NCBI GenBank assembly: GCA_964588665.1
Contig: CAZPQQ010000020.1
Location: 1-46,608, forward strand
Direction: 5' to 3'
From: UBA2160 sp964588665
GTDB lineage: Bacteria > Chloroflexota > Dehalococcoidia > Lucifugimonadales > UBA1123
DNA length: 46,608 nt
Shown here: positions 1 to 7,057 of the stretch, one piece after another
How positions within the stretch are numbered: the first letter of the stretch is position 1
How the letters are laid out: each line of letters begins with the position of its first letter
Position numbers and translations under genes: made by a program
The notes under the pieces: generated by a model
The model's input: only the letters and a program-made list of their open reading frames with translations
The model's database searches: none
Told to the model about the DNA's origin: nothing

Positions 1-972
1 TTGGGGGCGTACGGTGCAGTTGAATACCCCAAACTGGAGCCACGGATGAACGAGATTCGGGGAGACCTCAAAGAATCGATCAGTGCAATGGTCGAGGTAT
101 CCAAGACTCGGAAGCGAGTCGTAAAACGTTTGCCAACGCTCACGTTCGACCGGAAAACATTGGAGTTGCTGGGCGTTGGAGCACGACAATGGCGCGGGCG
201 TGAGATACCCCGGCACGCTGAGACGCGACAGATGTTGTTTACCGCTTACGTCGGCCTGGTAGTCCAAAATGATCCGTTCCAGCCTTGGGCGCGGTATCTG
301 CGGACGGCGTTCGCTGACATGAGGCCGGATCAAGGCGATGCTTTCACTTTTTTTGAAGAACAAACGCGTCGGTTCGGATCATTCGATGCTTACGTAGATG
401 GCGAGTTAGACACGGCTAAGGACGCACTTCCGAAAGCCGCCTACGAAGAATTCCTTGTGCGCATGCAACAAGACACCCTCGGCAGGTACGACTCGATTCG
501 CGGCGACGTTCTTTATCGCAGAGGTGACCGTGTGCCGATTCAGAGCCGATACCTGTGCAGTCGATGCGGCCTGCACTTCTTGGCGACAGTGCTATTCGCC
601 CAAGCCCCATACGGGCCGCGCGTGACTCATGACCTGGTGTGGAAGCCGGATCTCGATTGGCTAATTGGACAAACTGAACTTGGCGCATATTCGATCCCCA
701 CGGACTCCACGGGCCATGGCCGTGCAGGAATGCGGCTGGACAACTACGGCCGGTTAGAGACCATCGCCAAAAACCTATTCTTGCAGCAAATATGGCATGA
801 GCCGCTGTCGGTTGCGGTTGAGCGATGCGACGACACTCCTTTGAGGCTAAAAAAAGAACTAGGGCGTGCTAGGGAAATTCTGGGCATGCGCAGACGGAGG
901 GGCAACCAGCGGCAATGGTGGGCTCAGAATCCAGGCCAGCTTTGCAAAACCTGCCATGGTCGCGAATGTTGA
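1..972 (+). CDS. Uncharacterised protein with two cysteine clusters (5' end uncertain)
   Basis: I do not recognise this protein. The frame is open from the first base, so the gene may begin outside the window; the first ATG inside is at position 46. The 323-residue reading has a CxxC pair at C186/C189 and a C-terminal CxxCxxxxC cluster (C315, C318, C323), which look like zinc ligands split between the middle and the very end of the protein. No signal peptide or membrane segment is visible. Third codon positions are more A/T-rich than in most of the window (for example runs of AAA, CTA and ATA near the 3' end), which fits a transferred gene. It lies just beyond the 3' end of the tRNA-Leu gene, a common side for integration. 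It could belong to a mobile island, but no integrase is seen here. Confidence 0.6.
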   Translation: MGAYGAVEYPKLEPRMNEIRGDLKESISAMVEVSKTRKRVVKRLPTLTFDRKTLELLGVGARQWRGREIPRHAETRQMLFTAYVGLVVQNDPFQPWARYLRTAFADMRPDQGDAFTFFEEQTRRFGSFDAYVDGELDTAKDALPKAAYEEFLVRMQQDTLGRYDSIRGDVLYRRGDRVPIQSRYLCSRCGLHFLATVLFAQAPYGPRVTHDLVWKPDLDWLIGQTELGAYSIPTDSTGHGRAGMRLDNYGRLETIAKNLFLQQIWHEPLSVAVERCDDTPLRLKKELGRAREILGMRRRRGNQRQWWAQNPGQLCKTCHGREC

Positions 973-1079
973 GCAACGAGCCAGCCCGCGAGAGTGAACG
1001 CCTTCGCATCGGACGCCCAAGCGCATTTGGTCATGATTCTGAGCGACAATGGACAACAATGGACAGAATCGCGATTCCC

Positions 1080-1118
1080 AGACAACATAAATGCCCCCGA
1101 CAAGCTGTCGAGGGCATT
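1080..1118 (-). terminator. Terminator downstream of tRNA-Leu
   Basis: A 13-pair stem with one mismatch (AATGCCC..CGACA against TGTCG.GGGCATT, 1090-1118) closes a 3-base loop. Read on the minus strand it ends in a T-rich tail (TTTATGTT). It lies about 20 bases past the CCA end of the tRNA gene, so it probably ends that transcript. The tail is not a clean T run. Confidence 0.6.
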
Positions 1119-1136
1119 CATTTCGTGCCTGAGATT

Positions 1137-1224
1137 TGGTGCCGAAGGCCGGACTCGAACCGGCACGGGATTTAACTCCCAACGGTTTTTGAGACCGCCG
1201 CGTCTACCATTCCGCCACTTCGGC
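1137..1224 (-). tRNA. tRNA-Leu (anticodon CAA), CCA encoded
   Basis: The minus strand folds as a class II tRNA. The acceptor arms are GCCGAAG and CTTCGGC, with discriminator A and an encoded CCA (1139-1137). The D-arm carries GGAATGGTAGACGC, typical of tRNA-Leu. The anticodon stem GCGGT/ACCGT encloses loop CTCAAAA, giving anticodon CAA, which reads UUG. A long variable arm and a GGTTCGAGTCC T-arm follow. Length is 88 bases with CCA. Confidence 0.96.
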
Positions 1225-1382
1225 ACGCGTGTGGGGGCCTTAATCGTAGCACAACGCGGGCGTCCCATTCCTCTCGGCGTCGCGGCGAAAACAGGCCTCG
1301 CAGCCGTGAAACCCAAGGAAATGGTGTAACGGGCGGACCGTCTGTGGGATTCGAACCCTGGGATCGGGCCGTCTCGCCGCCA

Positions 1383-1494
1383 GGCTGATGGCTGATGGCT
1401 GACGGCTGGTGGCTGGTGGCTGATGGCTGATGGCTGATGGCTGATGGCTGACGGCTGACGGTTGACGGCTGACGGCTGATAGCTGATAGCTGAC
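1383..1494. repeat. Heptanucleotide tandem repeat, 16 units
   Basis: Sixteen consecutive 7-base units with consensus GGCTGAT fill exactly 112 bases. Variation is mostly at the last two positions (GAT, GAC, GGT), with GGTTGAC and AGCTGAT variants near the right end. Unit length is not a multiple of three, so any copy-number change would shift a reading frame. Its reverse frames give low-complexity HQPSA-type peptides, which are artefacts of the repeat. The array ends 15 bases before a TATAAT box. Confidence 0.95.
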
Positions 1495-1509
1495 TGCGGC
1501 GACTGCCTG

Positions 1510-1515
1510 TATAAT
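1510..1515 (+). promoter_or_regulatory. Possible -10 box for the aldolase operon
   Basis: A perfect TATAAT lies 85 bases upstream of the GTG start at 1601. No convincing -35 hexamer sits 16-18 bases upstream, where the end of the heptamer array falls. If used, the promoter depends on a poor -35 or an activator. Confidence 0.45.
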
Positions 1516-1600
1516 GTCGGCGAGTCTGAGATCATTCGACATCGACAGATCGACCGGCGCATTCGTCGTTGCGATCTGAGTCGAAGAAAGAAGGTGCCAC

Positions 1601-2425
1601 GTGACTATGGATTGGGGAATGGCAAACCGAATGGCCCAGCTAATCCGACCGGACGGTCGGTGCATATTTATGCCCATCGATCATGGGTACTTTCTGGGCC
1701 CGACCCACATGCTGGAGGAGCCGGGCAAGACGCTCGAGCCGCTGCTTCCGTACGCCGACGCCGTGTTCGCGACCAGGGGCGTCGTGCGCTCGTGCCTGGA
1801 CCCCGCCGGCGCCAAGCCGATCATCCTGCGGGTTTCCGGCGGAACGAGCACGGTCGGCGCCGACCTGGCCAACGAAGGGATCACCACGTCGATCGAGGAG
1901 GCCCTTCGGCTGAACGTGGCCGCCCTCGGCATCTCGCTGTTCATAGGCACCGAGTACGAGCGCCAGTCGCTGCTGAATCTGGGCAAGCTGGTGGACGCGG
2001 GCGAAAAGTACGGCATCCCCGTGATGGCGGTCACCGCGGTCGGCAAGGAGTTGGATAAGCGTGACGCCCGGTACCTCGCGTTGGCTTGTCGCATTGCGGC
2101 CGAACTGGGAGCTCGGGTGGTGAAGACCTACTGGTGCGACGACGGCTTCGACAAGGTCGTGGCTGGCTGCCCCGTTCCGGTGGTGATGGCCGGCGGACCT
2201 CAGGCCGACACGGAATTCGAGGTCCTGGAGTTTGTGCACGACGGCATTCAAAACGGCGCCATCGGGATCAATCTCGGCAGAAACGTCTGGCAGAGCGAAC
2301 ACCCGGTGCCCATGATGCGTGCCTTGGATCACATCATCCACGGAAACGGCTCGGTCCAGGAAGCTCAAGAGGTCTTCGAAACGGCTAAGTCCGGAGACGT
2401 CGGGCTTTCGCCCGTGACAGTGTGA
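1601..2425 (+). CDS. lsrF: LsrF/DhnA-type class I aldolase or thiolase
   Basis: The 274-residue protein belongs to the DeoC/LsrF/FbaB class I aldolase family and follows E. coli LsrF closely: FMPIDHGYFLGPT, FATRGVVRS, AVTAVGKE and INLGRNVWQSEHPV match its signature blocks. LsrF transfers an acetyl group from the phosphorylated AI-2 derivative 3-hydroxy-5-phosphonooxypentane-2,4-dione to CoA. The Schiff-base lysine is probably K175 in RVVKTYW. The N-terminus is shorter than E. coli LsrF and starts at the DWGM block. A GTG start fits an AAGAAGG ribosome site six bases upstream; an ATG lies six bases in. No Lsr transporter or LsrK kinase is nearby, and a zinc dehydrogenase follows 58 bases downstream, so the substrate may be a different sugar phosphate or keto compound. 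Confidence 0.85.
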   Translation: MTMDWGMANRMAQLIRPDGRCIFMPIDHGYFLGPTHMLEEPGKTLEPLLPYADAVFATRGVVRSCLDPAGAKPIILRVSGGTSTVGADLANEGITTSIEEALRLNVAALGISLFIGTEYERQSLLNLGKLVDAGEKYGIPVMAVTAVGKELDKRDARYLALACRIAAELGARVVKTYWCDDGFDKVVAGCPVPVVMAGGPQADTEFEVLEFVHDGIQNGAIGINLGRNVWQSEHPVPMMRALDHIIHGNGSVQEAQEVFETAKSGDVGLSPVTV

Positions 2426-2483
2426 TGCGGATAACCGAGTCAATCACCAACGCCGACATATCCGATCGGGTGAGGTAGTCTTC

Positions 2484-3512
2484 GTGCGCGTCGCGATGTA
2501 TTACACCAACCAGGACGTGCGACTGGAGGAGGCTCCGGCGCCAGAGATCGGCCCCGGCGAGCTGCTCGTTCGCGTCGAGGCGAGCGGCATCTGCGGCAGC
2601 GATGTCATGGAGTGGTATCGCGTCGAGAAGGCGCCGGCCGTGTTGGGCCACGAGGTCGCCGGCGAGGTCGTTCAGACTGGCGAAGGTGTGGAGCGTTTCG
2701 TCGAGGGCGACCGCATCGTTGTCACCCATCACGTGCCCTGCAACACCTGCCACCACTGCCTGAGCGGCCGCCACACCGTCTGCGACACCCTGCGTCAAAC
2801 CAGCTTCGACCCGGGCGGCTTCGCCGAGTATCTTCGCGTCCCGGCCATCAACGTCGACCGTGGCGTGTTCAAGATCCCGGACGACATGTCCTTCGAATAC
2901 GCCTCTTTCGCCGAACCCCTGGCGTGCGTCTTGCGAGGGCAGGAGCGAGCCAACATTCGGCCCGGCCAGAGCGTGCTTGTCCTCGGCAGTGGCCTAACCG
3001 GTCTGCTCCACGTGAACTTGGCTCGCACCCTGGGCGCCGGTCGAATCGCAGCCACGGATCTGGTCGATTACCGGCTAGACGCGGCGCGAAAGTTCGGTGC
3101 CGATCATGCGTTTCCGGCCAGCGACGACATACCGGCCCGCATGCGTGAGGTCAACGACGACCGTCTGGCTGACCTGGTCATCGTGTGCACCGGCGCTCGC
3201 CAAGCTCTGGACCAAGCGTTGCGATCGGTGGAGCGCGGAGGCACCGTGCTGTTCTTCGCGCCTACTGAGCCGGGCGTCACCGTCCCCGTGTCGATCAACG
3301 ACACATTCTTCCGAAACGACATCACGCTTACGACCACTTACGCCGCATCTCCCGCCAATCTGGCCGCGGCGCTGGATCTGATTGAAGCAGGAAGCGTCCG
3401 CGTGGGCGAGATGATCACCCATAGGCTCGGCCTGGCCGATGCGGGCCTTGGCTTCAAACTCACAGCCGAGGCGCAGGATTCGCTGAAGGTGATCATCGAG
3501 CCGCGGCGGTAG
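2484..3512 (+). CDS. Zinc-dependent medium-chain alcohol/polyol dehydrogenase
   Basis: This 342-residue MDR-family protein should oxidise an alcohol or polyol with NAD(P). The catalytic-zinc region is present (GICGSDVMEWY with Cys, then GHEVAGEV with His and Glu). A four-cysteine structural-zinc loop follows (CNTCHHCLSGRHTVC). The Rossmann dinucleotide site is VLVLGSGLTGLL. Overall it resembles sorbitol or threonine dehydrogenases, and the substrate cannot be fixed from sequence. The GTG start has a GAGG site eight bases upstream. It follows the aldolase gene by 58 bases on the same strand and probably shares its transcript, suggesting a two-step route in which an alcohol is oxidised and a keto product is cleaved. 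Confidence 0.88.
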   Translation: MRVAMYYTNQDVRLEEAPAPEIGPGELLVRVEASGICGSDVMEWYRVEKAPAVLGHEVAGEVVQTGEGVERFVEGDRIVVTHHVPCNTCHHCLSGRHTVCDTLRQTSFDPGGFAEYLRVPAINVDRGVFKIPDDMSFEYASFAEPLACVLRGQERANIRPGQSVLVLGSGLTGLLHVNLARTLGAGRIAATDLVDYRLDAARKFGADHAFPASDDIPARMREVNDDRLADLVIVCTGARQALDQALRSVERGGTVLFFAPTEPGVTVPVSINDTFFRNDITLTTTYAASPANLAAALDLIEAGSVRVGEMITHRLGLADAGLGFKLTAEAQDSLKVIIEPRR

Positions 3513-3682
3513 ACGTTCGGCGTCGGCTCGGCACCCCATTTCGACGCGATGGGGTACGGCATCCACGGAGAATCGCCTTGACATGGCTGCCACTGCTTCG
3601 AATTCGGGCATGTTAGAATTCCCGCCTTGTCGAGACCTGTCCACGGGGACAATCTTAGTCTAGCTCGTCGCCCGGGCCAATT

Positions 3683-3775
3683 TCACAACGCCGTGCCGTA
3701 CACGCGGTCGGGCACGACGATCATGACGGCTTGGTTGTCTCACACCATGGCGTCGTCGTAGTTTGCCAAATCGAA
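3683..3775 (-). pseudogene. Decayed fragment of a PPOX-family 3' end
   Basis: On the minus strand this stretch reads as the last ~30 codons of a protein like the intact PPOX gene at 4622-5041, ending in the same AVMIVVPDRVYGTAL and stop. By eye the two are about 85% identical over ~90 bases. An in-frame TGA (3742-3740) replaces an Arg codon of the intact copy, and the similarity fades upstream of ~3775. It is therefore a remnant, not a gene. The rest of the gap after the dehydrogenase (3513-3682 and 3776-3905) shows no supportable gene. Confidence 0.7.
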
Positions 3776-3905
3776 ACTTCGCATCCTGGCGAGGGCAGCG
3801 CACTGTGGCGAACGACTGCCAGATCTGTTGGTCGTCAGATCGCGCAATTGCTCACCTTTGACCGCCAAGTGCGTCGGACACATTCGACGATGTGCCAACT
3901 TCATC

Positions 3906-4178
3906 TTACCCCCCATTGGGCTCTTCCCCTGCTTCCATCACGAGCCATGCAACCAAACCAGCGAAAGGCCAAGCGATAACCACAGCCAACAATCCACCGA
4001 TCAAGTAGACGAACCAAGTCGCAAGCAAAGCTGCTGGCAGAAGATAGACCACTCTCCACAGATCGGCCCAAATCGCTCCCGCTATCGGTGCCCAGACCCA
4101 CAAAACGACTGCGGCGAATAACAACCCTCGGAGAAGATAATTTGCGATCCCCGACACTTTCAATAGGATCGTCACCAC
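3906..4178 (-). CDS. Small hydrophobic membrane protein
   Basis: A 90-residue protein, mostly hydrophobic, with about three membrane segments: around LLRGLLFAAVVLWVWAPIAG, a second around VVYLLPAALLATWFVYLIGG, and a third around VVIAWPFAGLVAWLV, with a short acidic tail. I do not recognise the family. The start is GTG with only a weak ribosome site, so the exact N-terminus is uncertain. It lies 45 bases downstream of another small membrane-protein gene on the same strand, and the two probably form a unit. The hydrophobic pattern would be unlikely by chance, which is the main support. Confidence 0.6.
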   Translation of the reverse strand: MVTILLKVSGIANYLLRGLLFAAVVLWVWAPIAGAIWADLWRVVYLLPAALLATWFVYLIGGLLAVVIAWPFAGLVAWLVMEAGEEPNGG

Positions 4179-4223
4179 CCGATATGCATCGCATGTTCCC
4201 TGCGGCTCCCCATAGTCACAGCA

Positions 4224-4481
4224 TTACCTCTTACTTTTGGGTTTTTCGAAGATCACAGAGCGAACGATATAGTGGGCGAACAATGAGGGCACTATGACAA
4301 TGACAGCTACGGATGAGAGCAAATGTGCTCTGTTTATGATCCAACCCCATATCCGCAGGGCTTCCGTTATCCATCCCATCATTTTGGCCTCGGCCCGATT
4401 CTCGACACACGCCGCTCTGATCGTCTTCTCCATCTTGACGACCTGCCAGATGATGTCTACGTCTTGCTTCAGGTTAGCCAT
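4224..4481 (-). CDS. Small protein with a C-terminal membrane segment
   Basis: An 85-residue protein with a polar, charged first half (MANLKQDVDIIWQVVKMEKT) and a hydrophobic stretch near the end (LLSSVAVIVIVPSLFAHYIV), closing with a basic tail. A more upstream ATG at 4496 exists, but the ATG at 4481 has a GGAGGG ribosome site seven bases ahead and is preferred. No family is recognised. It lies between the 3' end of the PPOX gene and the other small membrane gene, all on the minus strand. One tail-anchored and one multi-span small protein together could be a small membrane complex, but no function can be inferred. Confidence 0.6.
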   Translation of the reverse strand: MANLKQDVDIIWQVVKMEKTIRAACVENRAEAKMMGWITEALRIWGWIINRAHLLSSVAVIVIVPSLFAHYIVRSVIFEKPKSKR

Positions 4482-4621
4482 CCAACGGCCCTCCATCGAT
4501 GAAGGACGTGATCTCGGTGTTCGAAATGCCGATTTCCTTCAGATCAAACTCCTCTGGGCCGCACCGCTCTCAACAGCGAGAGCCATCCCGAAAAGTCAGC
4601 GATTCGAGTGTCACACCTCAA

Positions 4622-5041
4622 TCACAGCGCCGTGCCGTAGACCCGGTCGGGCACGACGATCATGACGGCGCGGCTGTCTCGCACCATGGTGGCGTCGTAG
4701 TCGGCCCAGTCCGGGTGCTCTTTGCCGGCCGCGCCTCGGTACACTTCACGGAGGGCCAGTCGGAGTTCGTCGGCGTCGGTGTTGTCCGGCGCCAGGATTT
4801 GCGCCTGTCCTTCGAGGACGACGAACCCCCACCAGTCCGACTTCGAGACAAGCAGCGAACAGCGCGGTTCCCTTCGAGCGTTGACCAGCTTCGCCCGGCC
4901 CGTCGTCGTTGAAAACCCGACTCCGTCGCCGAATGGGCACACGGTGACGATGCTCATCTGGGCGGCGCCACTCTGACGGAAGGTCGTCAGCACCGCCTGT
5001 TTGTTCTCGGTCACGAATGCGCGGGCTTCGTCTGTGAGCAT
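4622..5041 (-). CDS. PPOX-class (F420-type) flavin/deazaflavin oxidoreductase
   Basis: The 139-residue protein has the split-barrel fold signature of the pyridoxamine-phosphate-oxidase superfamily: an N-terminal helix (MLTDEARAFVTENKQ), then strands AVLTTFRQSG, SIVTVCPFGDGVGFSTT and RCSLLVSKSDWWGFVVLEG. Its size and spacing suit the F420-dependent PPOX class rather than true PNPOx. Such enzymes reduce or oxidise small aromatic or unsaturated substrates, or bind the cofactor; the substrate is unknown. The open frame extends about 70 codons further upstream, but that part contains a dispersed palindromic repeat and looks non-coding. ATG 5041 has a GAGGTG ribosome site about ten bases ahead. A decayed copy of its 3' end lies at 3683-3775. 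Confidence 0.85.
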   Translation of the reverse strand: MLTDEARAFVTENKQAVLTTFRQSGAAQMSIVTVCPFGDGVGFSTTTGRAKLVNARREPRCSLLVSKSDWWGFVVLEGQAQILAPDNTDADELRLALREVYRGAAGKEHPDWADYDATMVRDSRAVMIVVPDRVYGTAL

Positions 5042-5177
5042 GGTTCGTTTCACCTCGGAGGGGGTTGGGGTTGTGCTTAAGCGGGCTTCTTGTCTGACCG
5101 CCATGTTCAAAATGATCTGTTCGTAGTTGCCAGACCAGCCAGTGTACCGCGAACATTCAGGATCGCGCGAGATTCCC

Positions 5178-5313
5178 GTAGGGGAGGGTTTCAAACCCTC
5201 CCGTGGCGATGCAACCAAATGTGTTGCGAAAGGATCCGCAAGTACGGTATTCCCACGCAACGCAACCTATATGTCCACGACACCACGCGGGAGGGTTTGA
5301 AACCCTCCCCTAC
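5178..5313. repeat. Inverted pair of palindromic REP-like elements
   Basis: Two copies of a 26-base element face each other (5178-5203 and 5288-5313) around an 84-base spacer. Each holds a 21-base palindrome (GGGAGGGTTT, one central base, AAACCCTCCC; 5182-5202 and 5289-5309) flanked by GTAG on one side. The arrangement resembles a bacterial interspersed mosaic element built from two REP units. It fills the space between the PPOX start and the stop of the GNAT gene. Confidence 0.9.
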
Positions 5314-5324
5314 GGAATTGCGGC

Positions 5325-5810
5325 TTACAGCACGAAGTCGACTTCGTACATGTAGTAGTGGGCTTCGGACATGCCCAGTTTGTTGTAGGTTTGCTGCGCG
5401 ATGCGGTTCTCGTGCTCCACGTACAGCCGGATCCCGCAGATGTCGTCCCGGGACGTGGCGATGTCGTTGACGTGCCCGTGCATCGCCGTGTAGACGCCGT
5501 TGCGCCTCCAGTTGGCGTCCACGTAGACGCTTTGGATCCACAGGAACGTCGCGTTTCGCCAGTCGCTCCACTCGTACGTGACAAGCAAGCTGCCGACGAC
5601 CTGCCCGTCGGCTTCGGCGACGAGGTAAAAGCCCTTGTCGTCGGAGCCGAACACCGCCGCGACGCCGGTGGCGATCAAGGCCGGGTCGAGAGTCTTGCCC
5701 TCGGTCTCCATCGCCATGTTCTGTTGGAAGCCGATGATGTGCTCGGCATCGCCCGGTGTGGCGCGTCGGACCGTGATTTGTGACTGATCAGCCTGCGAAT
5801 TCGTGCTCAA
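5325..5810 (-). CDS. GNAT-family N-acetyltransferase
   Basis: The 161-residue protein is a single GNAT domain, which moves an acetyl group from acetyl-CoA to an amine. It has an ITVRRATPGDAEHIIGF opening, a core strand GFYLVAEADGQVVGSLLVTY, and the acetyl-CoA loop region SVYVDANWRRNGVYTAM followed by LYVEHENRIAQQTYNKLGM, the usual C-terminal Asn-x-x-Ala-x-x-x-Tyr helix. The acceptor is unknown. The longer open frame extends upstream across a divergent promoter region and is very Arg/Pro-rich, so I chose TTG 5810, which follows a G-rich ribosome site. It is transcribed divergently from the FAD oxidoreductase. Confidence 0.85.
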   Translation of the reverse strand: MSTNSQADQSQITVRRATPGDAEHIIGFQQNMAMETEGKTLDPALIATGVAAVFGSDDKGFYLVAEADGQVVGSLLVTYEWSDWRNATFLWIQSVYVDANWRRNGVYTAMHGHVNDIATSRDDICGIRLYVEHENRIAQQTYNKLGMSEAHYYMYEVDFVL

Positions 5811-5842
5811 TTTCCACCCCCCCTTTGACGACGCGCCAAGTA

Positions 5843-5848
5843 TATAAT
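5843..5848 (+). promoter_or_regulatory. Possible -10 box for the FAD oxidoreductase gene
   Basis: A perfect TATAAT lies 64 bases ahead of the preferred GTG at 5912. A TTGACG occurs upstream but only 12 bases away, too close for a standard -35, so the match is partial. Confidence 0.4.
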
Positions 5849-5911
5849 GTGGCCTCTGACGGCGGCAAGCACGGACGTGGATCGGTTGGATGTGCCAAGG
5901 TGGACGCAAAC

Positions 5912-7039
5912 GTGGACTATGAGATCGTGGTGGTCGGCGGCGGTTCGGCTGGACTGACGGCCGCGACGATCGCCGCCCAGTCCGGAGGGTCCGCCGTCGT
6001 CCTCGACCGCTTCGACTGGCCGGGAGGCATGCTGGGTTTGCAGACACAGCCCCTCCAGGGACCCGGAAGGGGATTCTCGGGGGCGACGGGACTCGAAATC
6101 GCGCGCTCCCTAGAGGATGAAGCCAGGACGGCAGGCGCAGAAGTTCGGTCAGGCGTCAGAGTAGCGGCGGTGACCCAGCGACCCGAAGCGGGCCAAACGC
6201 GTCTGACCTGGTCGGTTCAGATCGCCGGCCTCGATTCTCCGATCACGGCACGGGCAGTAGTTCTGGCCACCGGATCGACGGAGCCGTTGCCGATGTTCGA
6301 CGGCTCCGACCTCGACGGGGTGATGCTGGCAGGCGACGCTCAAGCAACGCTGAACATCAAACGCCGCCGTGTTGGCGAACGCATCGTCGTCGTCGGGTCG
6401 GATAACTCGGGCTTGCTTATCGCCCAAAACCTGTTGGACGCGGGCGCCGACGTGCTGGCCATCGTCGACGAGTCGCCGCGTGTCGAGGGCAGGGAGCTCA
6501 ACGCGCAGCCGCTCCGAGACCGCGGGGTTGAGATGCTGACCTCGACGCGGATCGTGCGCGCAATCGGGCATGAGCGACTCGAACGGATTTGCGTGCTGTT
6601 CGTTGCCGAAGACGGCAGCCGCCGAATTCGGGAGCTGCAAGCCGATGCCCTGTTGTTCGCACTGCCGAGATCGCCCGACACGGCGCTGTCGGATTCGGTA
6701 GGATGCCCCGCGCTGAACATCGATGCTCTCGGCGGACCATCGCCGGTTCACGACAGCGGCATGGGCACGACGATTCCCGGTCTGTTCGTGTGCGGCGACG
6801 CGGCCGGAGTCGAGAGCGGCGCGGTGGCGCTGGAAACCGGCCGCATCGCGGGAGTGTCTGCCGCCGACTACCTGGGATATCGGCATCCGCTCGGTCAAAC
6901 GGTTGCCAACCAGGCCCGAGGACGGCTTGGTTATCTGCGCCGGGGCCGTCGCGGCGAACGCCGAAGATCGGGAATACAAGCGCTCCATAGAGAGCATCGT
7001 GAAGTGGCGCGATCGGAATATGCTGTTCAAACACATTAG
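5912..7039 (+). CDS. FAD-dependent pyridine-nucleotide-type oxidoreductase, C-terminus apparently frameshifted
   Basis: The N-terminus carries the FAD-binding GGGSAGL motif directly after the start (VDYEIVVVGGGSAG). A central NAD(P) Rossmann site follows (RIVVVGSDNSGLLIAQNLL) and then the second FAD motif (GTTIPGLFVCGDAAGV), so this is a two-dinucleotide-domain oxidoreductase of the thioredoxin-reductase type. No redox CxxC is seen between the domains. GTG 5912 has an AAGGTG site nine bases ahead; GTG 5900 is an alternative. After about 6900 the annotated frame turns Arg-rich with poor codon use, while the +1 frame reads as ordinary protein (DGLVICAGAVAANAEDREY), which suggests a frameshift or sequencing error. 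A cupin gene follows 18 bases later. Confidence 0.8.
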   Translation: MDYEIVVVGGGSAGLTAATIAAQSGGSAVVLDRFDWPGGMLGLQTQPLQGPGRGFSGATGLEIARSLEDEARTAGAEVRSGVRVAAVTQRPEAGQTRLTWSVQIAGLDSPITARAVVLATGSTEPLPMFDGSDLDGVMLAGDAQATLNIKRRRVGERIVVVGSDNSGLLIAQNLLDAGADVLAIVDESPRVEGRELNAQPLRDRGVEMLTSTRIVRAIGHERLERICVLFVAEDGSRRIRELQADALLFALPRSPDTALSDSVGCPALNIDALGGPSPVHDSGMGTTIPGLFVCGDAAGVESGAVALETGRIAGVSAADYLGYRHPLGQTVANQARGRLGYLRRGRRGERRRSGIQALHREHREVARSEYAVQTH

Positions 7040-7057
7040 TGAGGAGGATGGGTCGTC

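Noticed and set aside
1345..1363. Sequence resembling a tRNA T-arm (GGTTCGAATCC on the minus strand).
   Set aside because: Only three stem pairs fit, and no acceptor, D-arm or anticodon arm is present around it.
924..1562. Long minus-strand frame rich in HQPSA repeats.
   Set aside because: It is the translation of the heptamer array and the tRNA region, not a gene.
3578..3583. TTGACA box after the zinc dehydrogenase.
   Set aside because: No -10 hexamer at the correct distance; the nearest TAGAAT is about 30 bases away.
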